From NCBI RefSeq assembly GCF_001302565.1, contig NZ_CP012750.1:3782001-3846000 (forward strand): a DNA stretch of 64,000 nucleotides, given 5' to 3'. The position numbers were made by a program, and so were the translations under genes. Source of the stretch: Glutamicibacter halophytocola (GTDB lineage: Bacteria > Actinomycetota > Actinomycetes > Actinomycetales > Micrococcaceae). Under the pieces are notes generated by a model. The model searched no databases. It saw only the letters and a program-made list of their open reading frames with translations, and was not told where the DNA came from. This document shows, piece by piece, positions 1 through 7,645 of the stretch (within the stretch, counting starts at the first letter, position 1; every line of letters begins with the position of its first letter).

Positions 1-161
1 CAGGTCACCTTACCCGGGTCAACCACCATGTCCACACCGCGCAGGGCGATGATGCTGCCATAGTGCTTGCCGACGCCCTTGAGGGTCAGCAGGTTGTCGC
101 TGGTTTTGGGCTCGAGCTTTTCGAGCAGCTCTTCGGCCTTCTTGTTCTGTCGATTTTTCAT
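1..161 (-). CDS. Sugar ABC transporter ATP-binding protein (N-terminal fragment)
   Basis: Only the first 53 codons are in the window; the gene continues past position 1. The readable protein ends with LLTLKGVGKHYGSIIALRGVDM, the usual beta-strand entry of an ABC ATPase just before the Walker A loop. Start ATG at 161 is preferred over the ATG at 167 because it leaves a better distance to AAGGA. It follows the permease gene at 180-1244 on the same strand with a gap of 18 bases, so binding protein, permease and ATPase form one operon. The order and the partner families suggest an RbsA/MglA-type ATPase with two nucleotide-binding domains, but the second domain cannot be seen. Confidence 0.85.
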   Translation of the reverse strand, partial: MKNRQNKKAEELLEKLEPKTSDNLLTLKGVGKHYGSIIALRGVDMVVDPGKVT

Positions 162-179
162 GATCATGTCCTTGGCTTC

Positions 180-1244
180 CTACTTGCTGGATTCCGCGCG
201 CTTTTTCACCACGATGTTCACGACCGTGGCCAGCAGCAGCATCAGACCCAGGAAGAACTTGAACCAGTCCGGGTTCCAATCGGCGTAGACGATGCCCTTA
301 TTGGCCATGCCGAAGATGAAGGCGCCGATGGCACCACCGATGGCTGAACCGTAGCCACCGGTGAGCAGGCAGCCGCCGATCACCGCGGCAATGATGTAGA
401 GGAATTCGTTGCCGATGCCTTCACCTGACTGCACTGCGTCGAAGGCGAACAGGTTGTGCATGCCCAAGACCCAGCCGCAGAAGCCGACGGCCATGAACAG
501 GCCAATCTTGGTGCGGACTACCGGTACACCGACGGCACGAGCGGCCTTTTCATCGCCGCCGATGGCGAAGATCCAGTTGCCGACTTTGGTGCGGAGCAAG
601 ATCCACGAGGCCACGATGACCAGCGCGATCCAGATGAAGACAGTCACCTTCACATCGATTCCGGCAATACTCACCGACGAAGCGAAGACTGCCTTGGCAC
701 TCTGGAAACCGTCCATGTCCGCAATGGAAGGAGAGGAGACCGAGCCGCCGATGGCTCGGGTCAGGCCCAAGTTCAGGCCGGTAAGCATCAGGAAGCTGGC
801 CAGAGTCACGATGAAGGATGGCAGCTTGGTCTTGATCAGGATGATTCCGTTGATGAATCCGATCAGCAACGATACGACCAGCGCCAAGACGACACCGACC
901 CAGACATTCATGCCGAAATACCAGGAAATCAGCGAGGCGCTCAGGGCCGAGGAGATCACCGCGACACCGGTGGACAGGTCGAATTCGCCACCGATCATCA
1001 GCAATGACACGCCCACTGCCATGATTCCGATGGTTGACGCGCCATACAGGACGGTGGCCAGGGAAGCCGGGGACAAGAAGACCGGGGCGACGATGGCAAA
1101 GAAGACGAACAGTGCCACGGCGCCTACCAGGGCGCCGATCTCCGGGCGGCCCAGGAGAATGGATAGCGTGCTTTTCTTGCCGACTCGCTCGTCTTGCTCA
1201 GCGGCGCTTTTCTTATGCGAGGGTGAGGCTGTTAGTGATGACAT
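180..1244 (-). CDS. Sugar/polyol ABC transporter permease (RbsC/XylH-like)
   Basis: A 354-residue integral membrane protein with a soluble N-terminal tail (to about residue 30) followed by eight to ten hydrophobic segments. It is of the branched-chain/ribose permease type (BPD_transp_2), with the characteristic GGEFDLSTG segment near residue 90 and a glycine-rich VIGGCLLTGGYGSAIGGAIGA stretch near the C-terminus. Start ATG at 1244 has GGAGGAAAACTC in front; the frame stays open further upstream but would run through the intergenic hairpin. Together with the binding protein (1317-2312) and ATPase it forms an importer of ribose, xylose or inositol type. The substrate is not readable; an inositol or related cyclic sugar is inferred from the surroundings. 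Confidence 0.9.
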   Translation of the reverse strand: MSSLTASPSHKKSAAEQDERVGKKSTLSILLGRPEIGALVGAVALFVFFAIVAPVFLSPASLATVLYGASTIGIMAVGVSLLMIGGEFDLSTGVAVISSALSASLISWYFGMNVWVGVVLALVVSLLIGFINGIILIKTKLPSFIVTLASFLMLTGLNLGLTRAIGGSVSSPSIADMDGFQSAKAVFASSVSIAGIDVKVTVFIWIALVIVASWILLRTKVGNWIFAIGGDEKAARAVGVPVVRTKIGLFMAVGFCGWVLGMHNLFAFDAVQSGEGIGNEFLYIIAAVIGGCLLTGGYGSAIGGAIGAFIFGMANKGIVYADWNPDWFKFFLGLMLLLATVVNIVVKKRAESSK

Positions 1245-1267
1245 GAGTTTTCCTCCGTGTCCAAGAT

Positions 1268-1303
1268 GCGTGCCTGCAGGTTGCAGCAACCTGCAGGACA
1301 CGC
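1268..1303. terminator. Intercistronic hairpin between binding-protein and permease genes
   Basis: CCTGCAGGTTG (1273-1283) pairs exactly with CAACCTGCAGG (1287-1297), and GCGTG (1268-1272) pairs with CACGC (1299-1303) across a one-base bulge. This gives 16 base pairs around a CAG loop. There is no T-tract. A stem of this kind after a binding-protein gene commonly stabilises the upstream mRNA end or lowers downstream transcription, so that more binding protein than permease is made; this role is inferred. Confidence 0.6.
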
Positions 1304-1316
1304 GCTGGGGACGTGG

Positions 1317-2312
1317 CTAGCGGACGCCTTCTTCGGCGAAACTGGTGATTTTCTCTGCCACGGCCTTATCGACGATGGCAGGGCCGGTCAACGTTGCCTG
1401 TCCGCCGCCAATCGTGAATCCGCCACGGTAGTTCTGCCACAGGGCATCAACCGCCATGTAGCCCTGCAACCATGGTTGCTGGTCCACGGTGAACAGCACG
1501 TTGCCCTTGGTGATTTCCTGGACAAGCTGCGCGTTCATGTCGAAGGATGCGACTTCAACCTTCGAATTGGCCGTTGCCTTGGCTTTGAGCAAGGTCATGG
1601 TGAAAGGAGCGCCCAAGCCGATGATGGCATCAGCCTGCTTGTCGGATTGGAGCTTGGCAGTGGCAGTGGATTCAACCTGCGTCATATCTGTGCCTTGGAC
1701 GTAGAGCACCTCGGTGCCTGGGATAACCTTCTTCACGCCGGCGCATCGGGCTTCAAGGCCAACGTGTCCTTGTTCCTGGATCACGCAGATAGGCTTCTTG
1801 AGACCGGCTTCCTTGAGCTTTTCACCGGCCGCTTCGCCGGCGAGCTGCTCATTGGATCCGAAGTGGGCGAAGACGCCAAGGTCCTTGAACCGGTCTTCGC
1901 CAGCGTTCAGGCTGACGATGGGAATCCCGGCGTCGGTGGCCTTTTTCAGCGCGCCCTTCATGGCATCCGGCTTGGCCAGGGTTACTGCAATGCCGTCGAC
2001 TCCCTGGTCAATCGCCTGTTCGATGAGCTGGGACTGGCGTCCGCCATCGGGGTCGCTGAGGTACTGAAGTTCAACATTGTCCTTGGCAGCTGCCTCTTCG
2101 GCTCCCTTGCGGATGATGTCCCAGAAAGTATCTCCGGGTGCGGCGTGGGTAATGACTGCAACTTTGATGCGTTCGGTGGTTGCTACGGAGCCACCGCCAC
2201 CGTTGGCCTCAGGTTCTGGTGCCCGACCTCCACCGGACGAGCAGGCCGCCAAGCCCAGAGCCGGGACGATGGCCAGTGTTATTGCGAGTTTGCGCCAAGT
2301 TGGCTTTCCCAT
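1317..2312 (-). CDS. Sugar ABC transporter substrate-binding lipoprotein (Peripla_BP_4)
   Basis: A 331-residue lipoprotein. The signal peptide (residues 1-23) ends in a lipobox LAAC with Cys24 as the lipidated residue, followed by a Gly/Ser-rich linker. The body matches type 1 periplasmic binding proteins of the ribose/xylose/inositol class: KVAVITHAAPGDTFWDIIRKG near residue 50, a VDGIAVTLAKPDA hinge-side loop, and a C-terminal VDQQPWLQGYMAVDAL segment. The start ATG is preceded by AAGGGG. It is expressed first of the three importer genes, downstream of a LacI gene (2512-3534) and a Gfo/Idh dehydrogenase, so the imported compound is probably the substrate of that dehydrogenase. The exact ligand is unknown. 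Confidence 0.9.
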   Translation of the reverse strand: MGKPTWRKLAITLAIVPALGLAACSSGGGRAPEPEANGGGGSVATTERIKVAVITHAAPGDTFWDIIRKGAEEAAAKDNVELQYLSDPDGGRQSQLIEQAIDQGVDGIAVTLAKPDAMKGALKKATDAGIPIVSLNAGEDRFKDLGVFAHFGSNEQLAGEAAGEKLKEAGLKKPICVIQEQGHVGLEARCAGVKKVIPGTEVLYVQGTDMTQVESTATAKLQSDKQADAIIGLGAPFTMTLLKAKATANSKVEVASFDMNAQLVQEITKGNVLFTVDQQPWLQGYMAVDALWQNYRGGFTIGGGQATLTGPAIVDKAVAEKITSFAEEGVR

Positions 2313-2383
2313 TATTTTTCCCCTTCAGGAATCCGCCGGCACACCCCGATACTCCCCAGGAGCGAGCCGAATGATCTAGTTAT

Positions 2384-2399
2384 CGTGACCTGAATCACA
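2384..2399. promoter_or_regulatory. Possible CRP/GlxR-type site
   Basis: CGTGA-N6-TCACA matches the CRP-family consensus TGTGA-N6-TCACA at nine of ten positions. It is centred about 80 bases upstream of the binding-protein start, in the 199-base gap behind the LacI gene. It could couple importer expression to carbon status. I see no convincing promoter hexamers next to it, so this is a candidate only. Confidence 0.45.
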
Positions 2400-2511
2400 A
2401 GATGTCTAAAGTGTGCGTCACGGAAAGCAATCCGTCAAGACTTTGTAAAGACATAAGGATGTGAAGACGAGGCGTCGGATTCTCATAAAAGGTGGAAGCT
2501 CCACCGAACCC

Positions 2512-3534
2512 TCATTGGGATCGCGGGGGCGCTTCGGATGATGCGCGCACGATGAGGCGTGGCAAAATCTTTATTTGACGTGCGAATTTTCCTTCTGGAT
2601 TGCGCATTAAATGAAGCAGGAGCCGCGCGCTTCCGCGGCCCAGATCCTGGGAATCAGAGTCGACACTGGTCAACGAGATCCTACCCAAAGATGACAAGGA
2701 AATATTGTCGTAACCCGTCACCGCAGCGCTGGCGCCGGCCTCGTCCAGGGCCTGCATCGCGCCGAAGGCGCACAGGTCGTTGAAGCAGGCCAGCGCTTGG
2801 GGCCGCTTCCCGGAAGCCAGCAATTGAGCCACGGCCTCATATCCAGCTTGAAGGCTTGGGCCAGCTTCCACCACCTGCACCTGCTCGCGCAGGCCGTGCC
2901 GCTGCATGGCCCGGTGGTAGGCGGCTTCACGCAGTGCGGCCACTGGACCAGAACCACCTGATATATGGGTAATTTGCGCATTGCCGCCACTGACCAGGTG
3001 GTCGATCACCAAACCAAACCCCTGCTCGTCATCAATGGACGCTACTGCCGTATTCGCTTGCGGCTCACGCCCGCTGCCAACGAATACCGCGGGGGTCTCA
3101 CCCAGCGCGGATTCAAAGCTGGCCGCGTCATCAGCTGAGCCCACGACCAGGATCCCGCTGACCCGCAGATCACGCAGGGCTTGCAGCTCCGCCGTCCCAA
3201 TGCCCTGTCCATCATGGATGGCCGCGGCACTGAACAGCACGTCGAACCCTGCCGCTTGCAGCTGCTCTCGCACCACTTCGGCAACTTCGAGGACCCACGG
3301 ATTGTGCAGTTCGCCCAAGACCACGCCAATCGCGTGGCGGTTCTCCGCCACCAAGGATCGGGCCGCCAAGTTGGGCTGGTAGCCGAGCTCGCGGATTGAA
3401 TCCTCGACCCGCGAACGCCGCAGCGAACTGACCTTGCTGGGATCCGAGAGCACCAAGGACACGAGGGACTTGGAGACCCCTGCGCGCTTGGCGACATCGC
3501 GGATAGTGGGGCGGCGATTTGGCATCGGCAACAT
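2512..3534 (-). CDS. LacI-family transcriptional regulator
   Basis: A 340-residue regulator. Residues about 8-57 form the LacI helix-turn-helix and hinge (TIRDVAKRAGVSKSLVSLVL, then ELGYQPNLAARSL), followed by a periplasmic-binding-protein-like sensor (GVVLGELHNPWVLEVAEVV, TGYDNISLSSL). The gene lies five bases after the Gfo/Idh gene 3540-4748 and 199 bases before the importer genes, so it is co-transcribed with at least the dehydrogenase. A second in-frame ATG nine bases downstream (MPNRR) could be the true start. The likely operator is the dyad at 4814-4827 in front of the dehydrogenase, making the operon self-regulated. The inducer is presumably the imported sugar. Confidence 0.92.
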   Translation of the reverse strand: MLPMPNRRPTIRDVAKRAGVSKSLVSLVLSDPSKVSSLRRSRVEDSIRELGYQPNLAARSLVAENRHAIGVVLGELHNPWVLEVAEVVREQLQAAGFDVLFSAAAIHDGQGIGTAELQALRDLRVSGILVVGSADDAASFESALGETPAVFVGSGREPQANTAVASIDDEQGFGLVIDHLVSGGNAQITHISGGSGPVAALREAAYHRAMQRHGLREQVQVVEAGPSLQAGYEAVAQLLASGKRPQALACFNDLCAFGAMQALDEAGASAAVTGYDNISLSSLGRISLTSVDSDSQDLGRGSARLLLHLMRNPEGKFARQIKILPRLIVRASSEAPPRSQ

Positions 3535-3539
3535 GGCAG

Positions 3540-4748
3540 TCAGTATTGCATCTTCTGGCCCTGGGCTGGCTTGCCTGTTTGCTGCCAGTCTCCGGTGGCC
3601 GCGGATTTTTCGGCGGCTTCAACGAGGGCGGCAGCGGCCACCGCGTCAGCGATGGTGGAGTTGGTTTTCTCGCCCCCGCAAAGGGCCAGCAAGAATTTTT
3701 TGGCTTCGATGATTTTAAGGTCGTCGAAACCCATAGCATTGCCCGGCCCGGGCTGGAAGCGTGAATACTCCCCATGCCCTGGTGAGCCAATCACCGTGGT
3801 GAACCCCTGCTCTTCGTTGTTCCGGCCAAGGACGACTTCGAGTTCGTTCAGGCGCTCGTAATCCCACTTGACCGAGCCTTCGGTGCCATAGATTTCCAGG
3901 CGATAGCCGCATTGCGGGCCGATGGCTACGCGCGAAGCCTCGATGGTTCCGATGGCGCGCTGGGCAAGGCCCTCCGGGCTGAACCGAACCAGTGCAGCAG
4001 CATAGTCCTCGTTCTCCACCTCGCCCATTTCACCGCCTTCAATCAAATCAAAATGCGTTCCCTGGCCCATGGACAGCTTGGGCCTGGCGGGAATCATGAC
4101 ATTGGTTGCAGCGCTGATGCTCTGAATAGAACCCACCACGTGGCTGCACAGGTCTACGGCATGGCTGAACAGGTCGGCAAGCACGCCACTGCCCGCAAGT
4201 TCCCGATTGAAGCGCCAGGATAGCGCCGCCCGCGGATCAGCAGCATAGCCAGCGAGGAAACTGGCACGCACGTTGGTGATTTCTCCCAGCCGGCCATCGC
4301 CAACCAGTTGCCGAGCTCGTTCTATGGCTGGCGCATGGCGGTAGTTGAATCCAACAGAGGTCTCGACCCCGTTGCGGGCCACGGCCTGCTCGATGGACTG
4401 CGTTTCTGCCAGGCTGCGGCCGGCAGGCTTTTCGATCCAGAAGTGCTTTCCGGCTTCAGCTGCGGCAATCGCCATCTCGGCGTGCAGGAAGTTGGGCGCG
4501 CAGATGGAGACGACATCAACCTCAGGATCCGCAAGGACTTCGTGGTAGTCCAGGGTCCCGCGCTCAAAGCCCAGGGTGGAAATGGCGTAGTCCACCCGGG
4601 ACTGCTCGGTATCCGCGGCGACAACCAGTCGCGGCTTGATTCCCAGCTCCGGATAAACGTAGGGCACGGAACTATACGCGCGGGCATGCAGCTTGCCCAT
4701 CCAACCCACTGAAATCAGCCCAACTCCAACGGTGCGCTGTTGATTCAT
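3540..4748 (-). CDS. Gfo/Idh/MocA-family dehydrogenase (402 aa)
   Basis: An NAD(P)-dependent sugar or polyol dehydrogenase. The Rossmann start is VGVGLISVGWMGKLHA (glycines 10, 15 and 18), a variant of GxGxxG; the family motif EKP is at 106-108 and the probable catalytic His196 lies in LFSHAVDL. It is longer than inositol dehydrogenases of the IolG type (about 337 residues), and the SWRFNRELAGSG segment resembles dehydrogenases that oxidise sugars at C3. The start has CAGGGAGAG in front. It heads an operon with a LacI gene and a ribose/inositol-type importer, so it likely oxidises the imported substrate. A levoglucosan-type anhydrosugar, scyllo-inositol or a methyl-inositol are all possible; the sequence does not decide. 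Confidence 0.88.
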   Translation of the reverse strand: MNQQRTVGVGLISVGWMGKLHARAYSSVPYVYPELGIKPRLVVAADTEQSRVDYAISTLGFERGTLDYHEVLADPEVDVVSICAPNFLHAEMAIAAAEAGKHFWIEKPAGRSLAETQSIEQAVARNGVETSVGFNYRHAPAIERARQLVGDGRLGEITNVRASFLAGYAADPRAALSWRFNRELAGSGVLADLFSHAVDLCSHVVGSIQSISAATNVMIPARPKLSMGQGTHFDLIEGGEMGEVENEDYAAALVRFSPEGLAQRAIGTIEASRVAIGPQCGYRLEIYGTEGSVKWDYERLNELEVVLGRNNEEQGFTTVIGSPGHGEYSRFQPGPGNAMGFDDLKIIEAKKFLLALCGGEKTNSTIADAVAAAALVEAAEKSAATGDWQQTGKPAQGQKMQY

Positions 4749-4813
4749 GATGCTCTCCCTGTCTGCGGCGATGCGGGCCGCGTACCCTTATTGGCTCTCC
4801 GGATCCCCAAATG

Positions 4814-4827
4814 TTGGACCGTTCCAA
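4814..4827. promoter_or_regulatory. Candidate LacI-type operator
   Basis: TTGGACCGTTCCAA is a 14-base imperfect dyad with the central CG typical of LacI-family operators; one base pair breaks the symmetry. It sits at the predicted transcription start of the Gfo/Idh-LacI-importer operon, the usual place for autorepression by the LacI protein encoded at 2512-3534. Confidence 0.5.
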
Positions 4828-4879
4828 AAAACCCTATGCGCCTCCCGGACCAGCAGGCAATGAATTTTGAGCGATTTTT

Positions 4880-4889
4880 TGTTAGGACA
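4880..4889 (-). promoter_or_regulatory. Candidate IolR site upstream of the Gfo/Idh operon
   Basis: On the minus strand this reads TGTCCTAACA, which fits KGWCHTRACA, the motif I recall for Corynebacterium glutamicum IolR, at all ten positions. It lies about 20 bases upstream of the predicted -35 of the dehydrogenase operon. That would place this operon in the inositol regulon in addition to its own LacI control. Confidence 0.5.
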
Positions 4890-5059
4890 ATTGGACAAGG
4901 TGACGTTTCCGTCCAAACCCCCTAGTAAAACAGGGATTATCAGCTACATCGGTACGGCTTCACGCGGGCCAGCCAGCGACGCCCGCAGCGGCCAACTGCT
5001 CTAGATCACGCTGATTTCCGCCCAGGGGATGCCCAAAGCGTCAACTTTCCTATATAGTT

Positions 5060-5069
5060 TGTCCTGTCA
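5060..5069 (+). promoter_or_regulatory. Candidate IolR autoregulatory site
   Basis: TGTCCTGTCA differs from the IolR motif KGWCHTRACA at one position. It starts two bases after the TATAGT -10 hexamer (5053-5058), so it would overlap the transcription start of iolR, as expected for an autorepressor. Confidence 0.45.
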
Positions 5070-5109
5070 AAGCGACATATGACTACGAAGTCGCCGGCAA
5101 GGAGCAATT

Positions 5110-5850
5110 GTGAGCACACCACTGAGCATCAAGATCGACAGATCTTCACCGATCCCCCTCTACCACCAGGTAGTGCAGGGCATCGAAGGCGCCATCCGCG
5201 ACGGTTCACTCGCTTCGGGCACCCGGCTGGAAAACGAAATCGAGCTGGCCCAGCGACTGCGGCTATCCCGCCCCACCATCCGCAAGGCCATGGATGATCT
5301 CGTCCAGTCAGGACTCTTGGTGCGCAAGCGCGGAGTGGGTACGCAGGTCGTATCCAGCCAAATCCGCCGGCACCTCGAGCTCTCCAGCCTGAACGACGAC
5401 CTTGAGCGTGCCGGGAAGAAGCCCTCCACTACGCTGCTCAGCTTCGAGCACATTCCAGCTCCGTCGGAAATCCAGGAACTTCTCTCGCTGCCCAAGGGCG
5501 TTTCGGTCTACCACTTCACCCGTCTGCGTTCTGCCGGCGGCAGCCCGCTGGCGCTGATGGAGAACTGGGTGCGCGACGATATTGTCGAGCTCGATGAAAA
5601 GTCCTTGCGCACCCATGGCCTCTATGAGCTCTTGCGCGACGCGGGCGTCAATTTCCGGCTCGCCCAGCAGCGCATCGGTGCAACCATCGCCGATGACGAC
5701 CAGGCGCACGCTCTTGATACCAGCGCGGGTTCGGCCCTGGTCACCATGCAGCGCACCGCTGTCGATGACACCGGTCGCAATGTTGAGACGGGGTCTCACG
5801 TCTACCGCGCTGACGCATACAGCTTTGAAATGACCTTGGTGCAACGCTAG
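5110..5850 (+). CDS. iolR: GntR-family regulator of inositol catabolism (IolR-like, HutC/UTRA)
   Basis: A 246-residue protein. Residues about 10-75 are a GntR winged helix (IPLYHQVVQGIEGAIRDGSL, then RLRLSRPTIRKAMDDLVQSGLL), followed by a UTRA ligand domain (VYHFTRLRSAGGSPLALMENWV). The start is a GTG with AAGGAG five bases before it. It is directly followed by iolB, 32 bases downstream. By analogy with C. glutamicum IolR it should repress inositol genes until an inositol-derived inducer appears; the recurrence of TGTCCTGACA-like sites in front of iolR, the IolT-type importer, the iolC operon and others supports this. The symbol rests on family, neighbour genes and sites together. Confidence 0.82.
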   Translation: MSTPLSIKIDRSSPIPLYHQVVQGIEGAIRDGSLASGTRLENEIELAQRLRLSRPTIRKAMDDLVQSGLLVRKRGVGTQVVSSQIRRHLELSSLNDDLERAGKKPSTTLLSFEHIPAPSEIQELLSLPKGVSVYHFTRLRSAGGSPLALMENWVRDDIVELDEKSLRTHGLYELLRDAGVNFRLAQQRIGATIADDDQAHALDTSAGSALVTMQRTAVDDTGRNVETGSHVYRADAYSFEMTLVQR

Positions 5851-5882
5851 GCACCTGGCACCGCCATCGAAAGGACTGACCG

Positions 5883-6785
5883 ATGACCGATTGGATCTAC
5901 CCTGCTGGTTCCGCCGCTGACGGAGACTGGAGCGTCTCGCTTGGCGCCCATGATTCCGCCACCGCTGTCGACGGCTGGGCCCATACCGGACTCAAGGTGG
6001 CCGAACTGGCTCCCGGACAAGCGATCCAATTGGATGCCGCCAGCGAGGAGCGGATCGTCATTCCGCTGGGCGGAGAGTCGTTCACCGTCAGCATCGGCGG
6101 CGACGATTACCTGCTCACCGGCCGCGATTCGGTCTTTTCCGGTCCTGCAGATGTCCTCTACTCGGGCATCAATACAGCGCTGAGCATCAGCGCTGAGCAG
6201 GGGGGCCGCGTGGCCATCGCACTGGCGCCGGCGAAGCAGTCCTACCCCACCCGCCTGATCAAGGCCGAAGAGACGCCGGTGGAGCTGCGCGGAGCCGGCA
6301 ACTGCTCCCGCCAGGTCCACAATTTCGGCACCCCGGCGGCGCTGGAGGCGGACCGATTCATCGTCTGTGAAGTGATCACCCCGGCCGGCAACTGGTCTTC
6401 CTACCCTCCGCACAAGCATGATGAGGAGAAAGAAGGCGAGACCAGCCTCGAGGAAATCTACTACTTCGAAACCCAGCTGGCCCGGGATATGCCGGCCCCC
6501 GAGGCCACCGATCCCATTGGCTACGCCCGCGTCTACGCCTCGGATGAGCGCCCCATCGATGTCAACGCCGAAGTTCGCACCGGCGATGTCGTCCTGGTTC
6601 CCTACGGCTGGCATGGTCCGGCCATGGCGGCGCCAGGCTATGACCTCTACTACCTGAATGTGATGGCTGGCCCTGGGCGAGTGCGCGATTGGCTGATCAG
6701 CGATGACCCGCACCACGGCTGGATCCGCCAGACCTGGGATGCGCAGAGCATGGATCCGCGCTTGCCCTTTGGGCCGTTGGCCTAG
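5883..6785 (+). CDS. iolB: 5-deoxy-glucuronate isomerase
   Basis: IolB converts 5-deoxy-D-glucuronate to 5-dehydro-2-deoxy-D-gluconate, the step between the IolD hydrolase and the IolC kinase. The 300-residue length is normal. The metal-binding double-cupin signature is clear: WSSYPPHKHDE followed by LEEIYYF, and later VPYGWHGPAMAAPGYDLYYLNVMAGP. AAAGGAC precedes the ATG. Unlike the rest of the pathway (minus strand, 11.8-21.2 kb) it stands with iolR on the plus strand, so its transcription is likely tied to the autoregulated iolR promoter. It ends at a strong two-way terminator. Confidence 0.95.
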   Translation: MTDWIYPAGSAADGDWSVSLGAHDSATAVDGWAHTGLKVAELAPGQAIQLDAASEERIVIPLGGESFTVSIGGDDYLLTGRDSVFSGPADVLYSGINTALSISAEQGGRVAIALAPAKQSYPTRLIKAEETPVELRGAGNCSRQVHNFGTPAALEADRFIVCEVITPAGNWSSYPPHKHDEEKEGETSLEEIYYFETQLARDMPAPEATDPIGYARVYASDERPIDVNAEVRTGDVVLVPYGWHGPAMAAPGYDLYYLNVMAGPGRVRDWLISDDPHHGWIRQTWDAQSMDPRLPFGPLA

Positions 6786-6798
6786 TCCACGATGGCAC

Positions 6799-6846
6799 AA
6801 AGCGAAGCGGTGGCAACAGGAATTCCTGTTGCCACCGCTTCGCTTT
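6799..6846. terminator. Bidirectional terminator, perfect 48-base palindrome
   Basis: A 24-base-pair arm beginning AAAGCGAAGCGGTGGCAACA is followed directly by its exact reverse complement; the centre is AATT. The flanking A and T residues give a short U-run on either strand. It separates iolB from the convergent TIM-barrel gene at 6854-7645. Confidence 0.85.
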
Positions 6847-6853
6847 ACCGGTT

Positions 6854-7645
6854 TCAGCCCGCTATCTGGGCCAGTGGTTCGAAGGCGTCGGCAAAGGCCG
6901 CGATGGCGCCCTCAGAATCCGCGCTGGCATAGGCTTCCATGCCAACAGGACCCGAGTATCCGAGCTGGGCCAGCGTCTGGGCTACCGCGCGATAGTTGAT
7001 CTCGCCGGTTCCCGGCTCGCAGCGACCCGGAACGTCGGCCACCTGGATTTCACCGATATGCGGCAGCGCTGCACGCACCAGCTCAATCAGGTTCCCCTCG
7101 CCGATTTGGGCATGGTAGAGATCGAGCATCATTTTCACGTTGGGGTGATCCACGGCCTTGACCAGGGCCAGCGTGTCCTTCGCCCGGCCCAGCGGGATGC
7201 CCGGGTGGTCAAGAATCGTATTCAGGTTCTCCAGCATGAACGTGACCTCGTGCTCTTCGCCGAGGCGCCCCAGTTCTTCCAAGGTCCTTGCGGCGGTCAG
7301 CCACATGTCTCCGGTGGCCCTGAAGCGCGGGGTGGCGGCCTGCCCGTCAATGAGCTGGGCCGGGTGCACTACCAGGCGGCTGATGCCCAGCTGCTTGGCG
7401 GCGGGAATCAGTTCCCTGGCCGTGCGCACTACTTCATGCGCGCTGTCTGCATCGCACAGGCTGCCTTCGCTGTAGCCGGTCATGGAGCCGAAGCGCGCGC
7501 CCGTGGCCGCGAGTGCCGAAAGGTCCTTGTCCCGGATGTCCCATAGCTCGATTTCGAATCCGGCCTGGTCCAGCCTCTTGACTCGATCGATCAGCGGAAG
7601 ATCCAGGAAGACCATCTCCGCGCAGACCGCTAGCTGCGCGCTCAT
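6854..7645 (-). CDS. Hydroxypyruvate isomerase-like TIM-barrel protein
   Basis: A 263-residue xylose-isomerase-like (AP endonuclease 2 fold) barrel. The metal-site motifs are visible: FMLENLN (Glu ligand), MMLDLYHAQ (Asp and His), a HIGEIQVADVPGR strand and VGMEAY near the end. Length and motifs match the hydroxypyruvate isomerase (Hyi) subgroup, which also includes keto-inositol and keto-sugar isomerases. Its start overlaps the stop of the upstream Gfo/Idh gene (ATGA, 7642-7645), so the two are translated together and probably act in sequence on one substrate: oxidation to a ketone, then isomerisation or epimerisation. The actual substrate is unknown. Confidence 0.85.
   Translation of the reverse strand: MSAQLAVCAEMVFLDLPLIDRVKRLDQAGFEIELWDIRDKDLSALAATGARFGSMTGYSEGSLCDADSAHEVVRTARELIPAAKQLGISRLVVHPAQLIDGQAATPRFRATGDMWLTAARTLEELGRLGEEHEVTFMLENLNTILDHPGIPLGRAKDTLALVKAVDHPNVKMMLDLYHAQIGEGNLIELVRAALPHIGEIQVADVPGRCEPGTGEINYRAVAQTLAQLGYSGPVGMEAYASADSEGAIAAFADAFEPLAQIAG

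Larger units (their letters stand above)
4749..5109. promoter_or_regulatory. Divergent control region between the Gfo/Idh operon and iolR
   Basis: No gene is visible in these 361 bases. For the minus strand, TTGCCT (4855-4860) and CATAGG (4833-4838) with a 16-base spacer form a plausible promoter whose start would fall in the LacI-type dyad at 4814-4827. For the plus strand, TATAGT (5053-5058) is a likely -10 for iolR. Two IolR-like sites (4880-4889 and 5060-5069) lie on either side of the central stretch. Confidence 0.55.
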
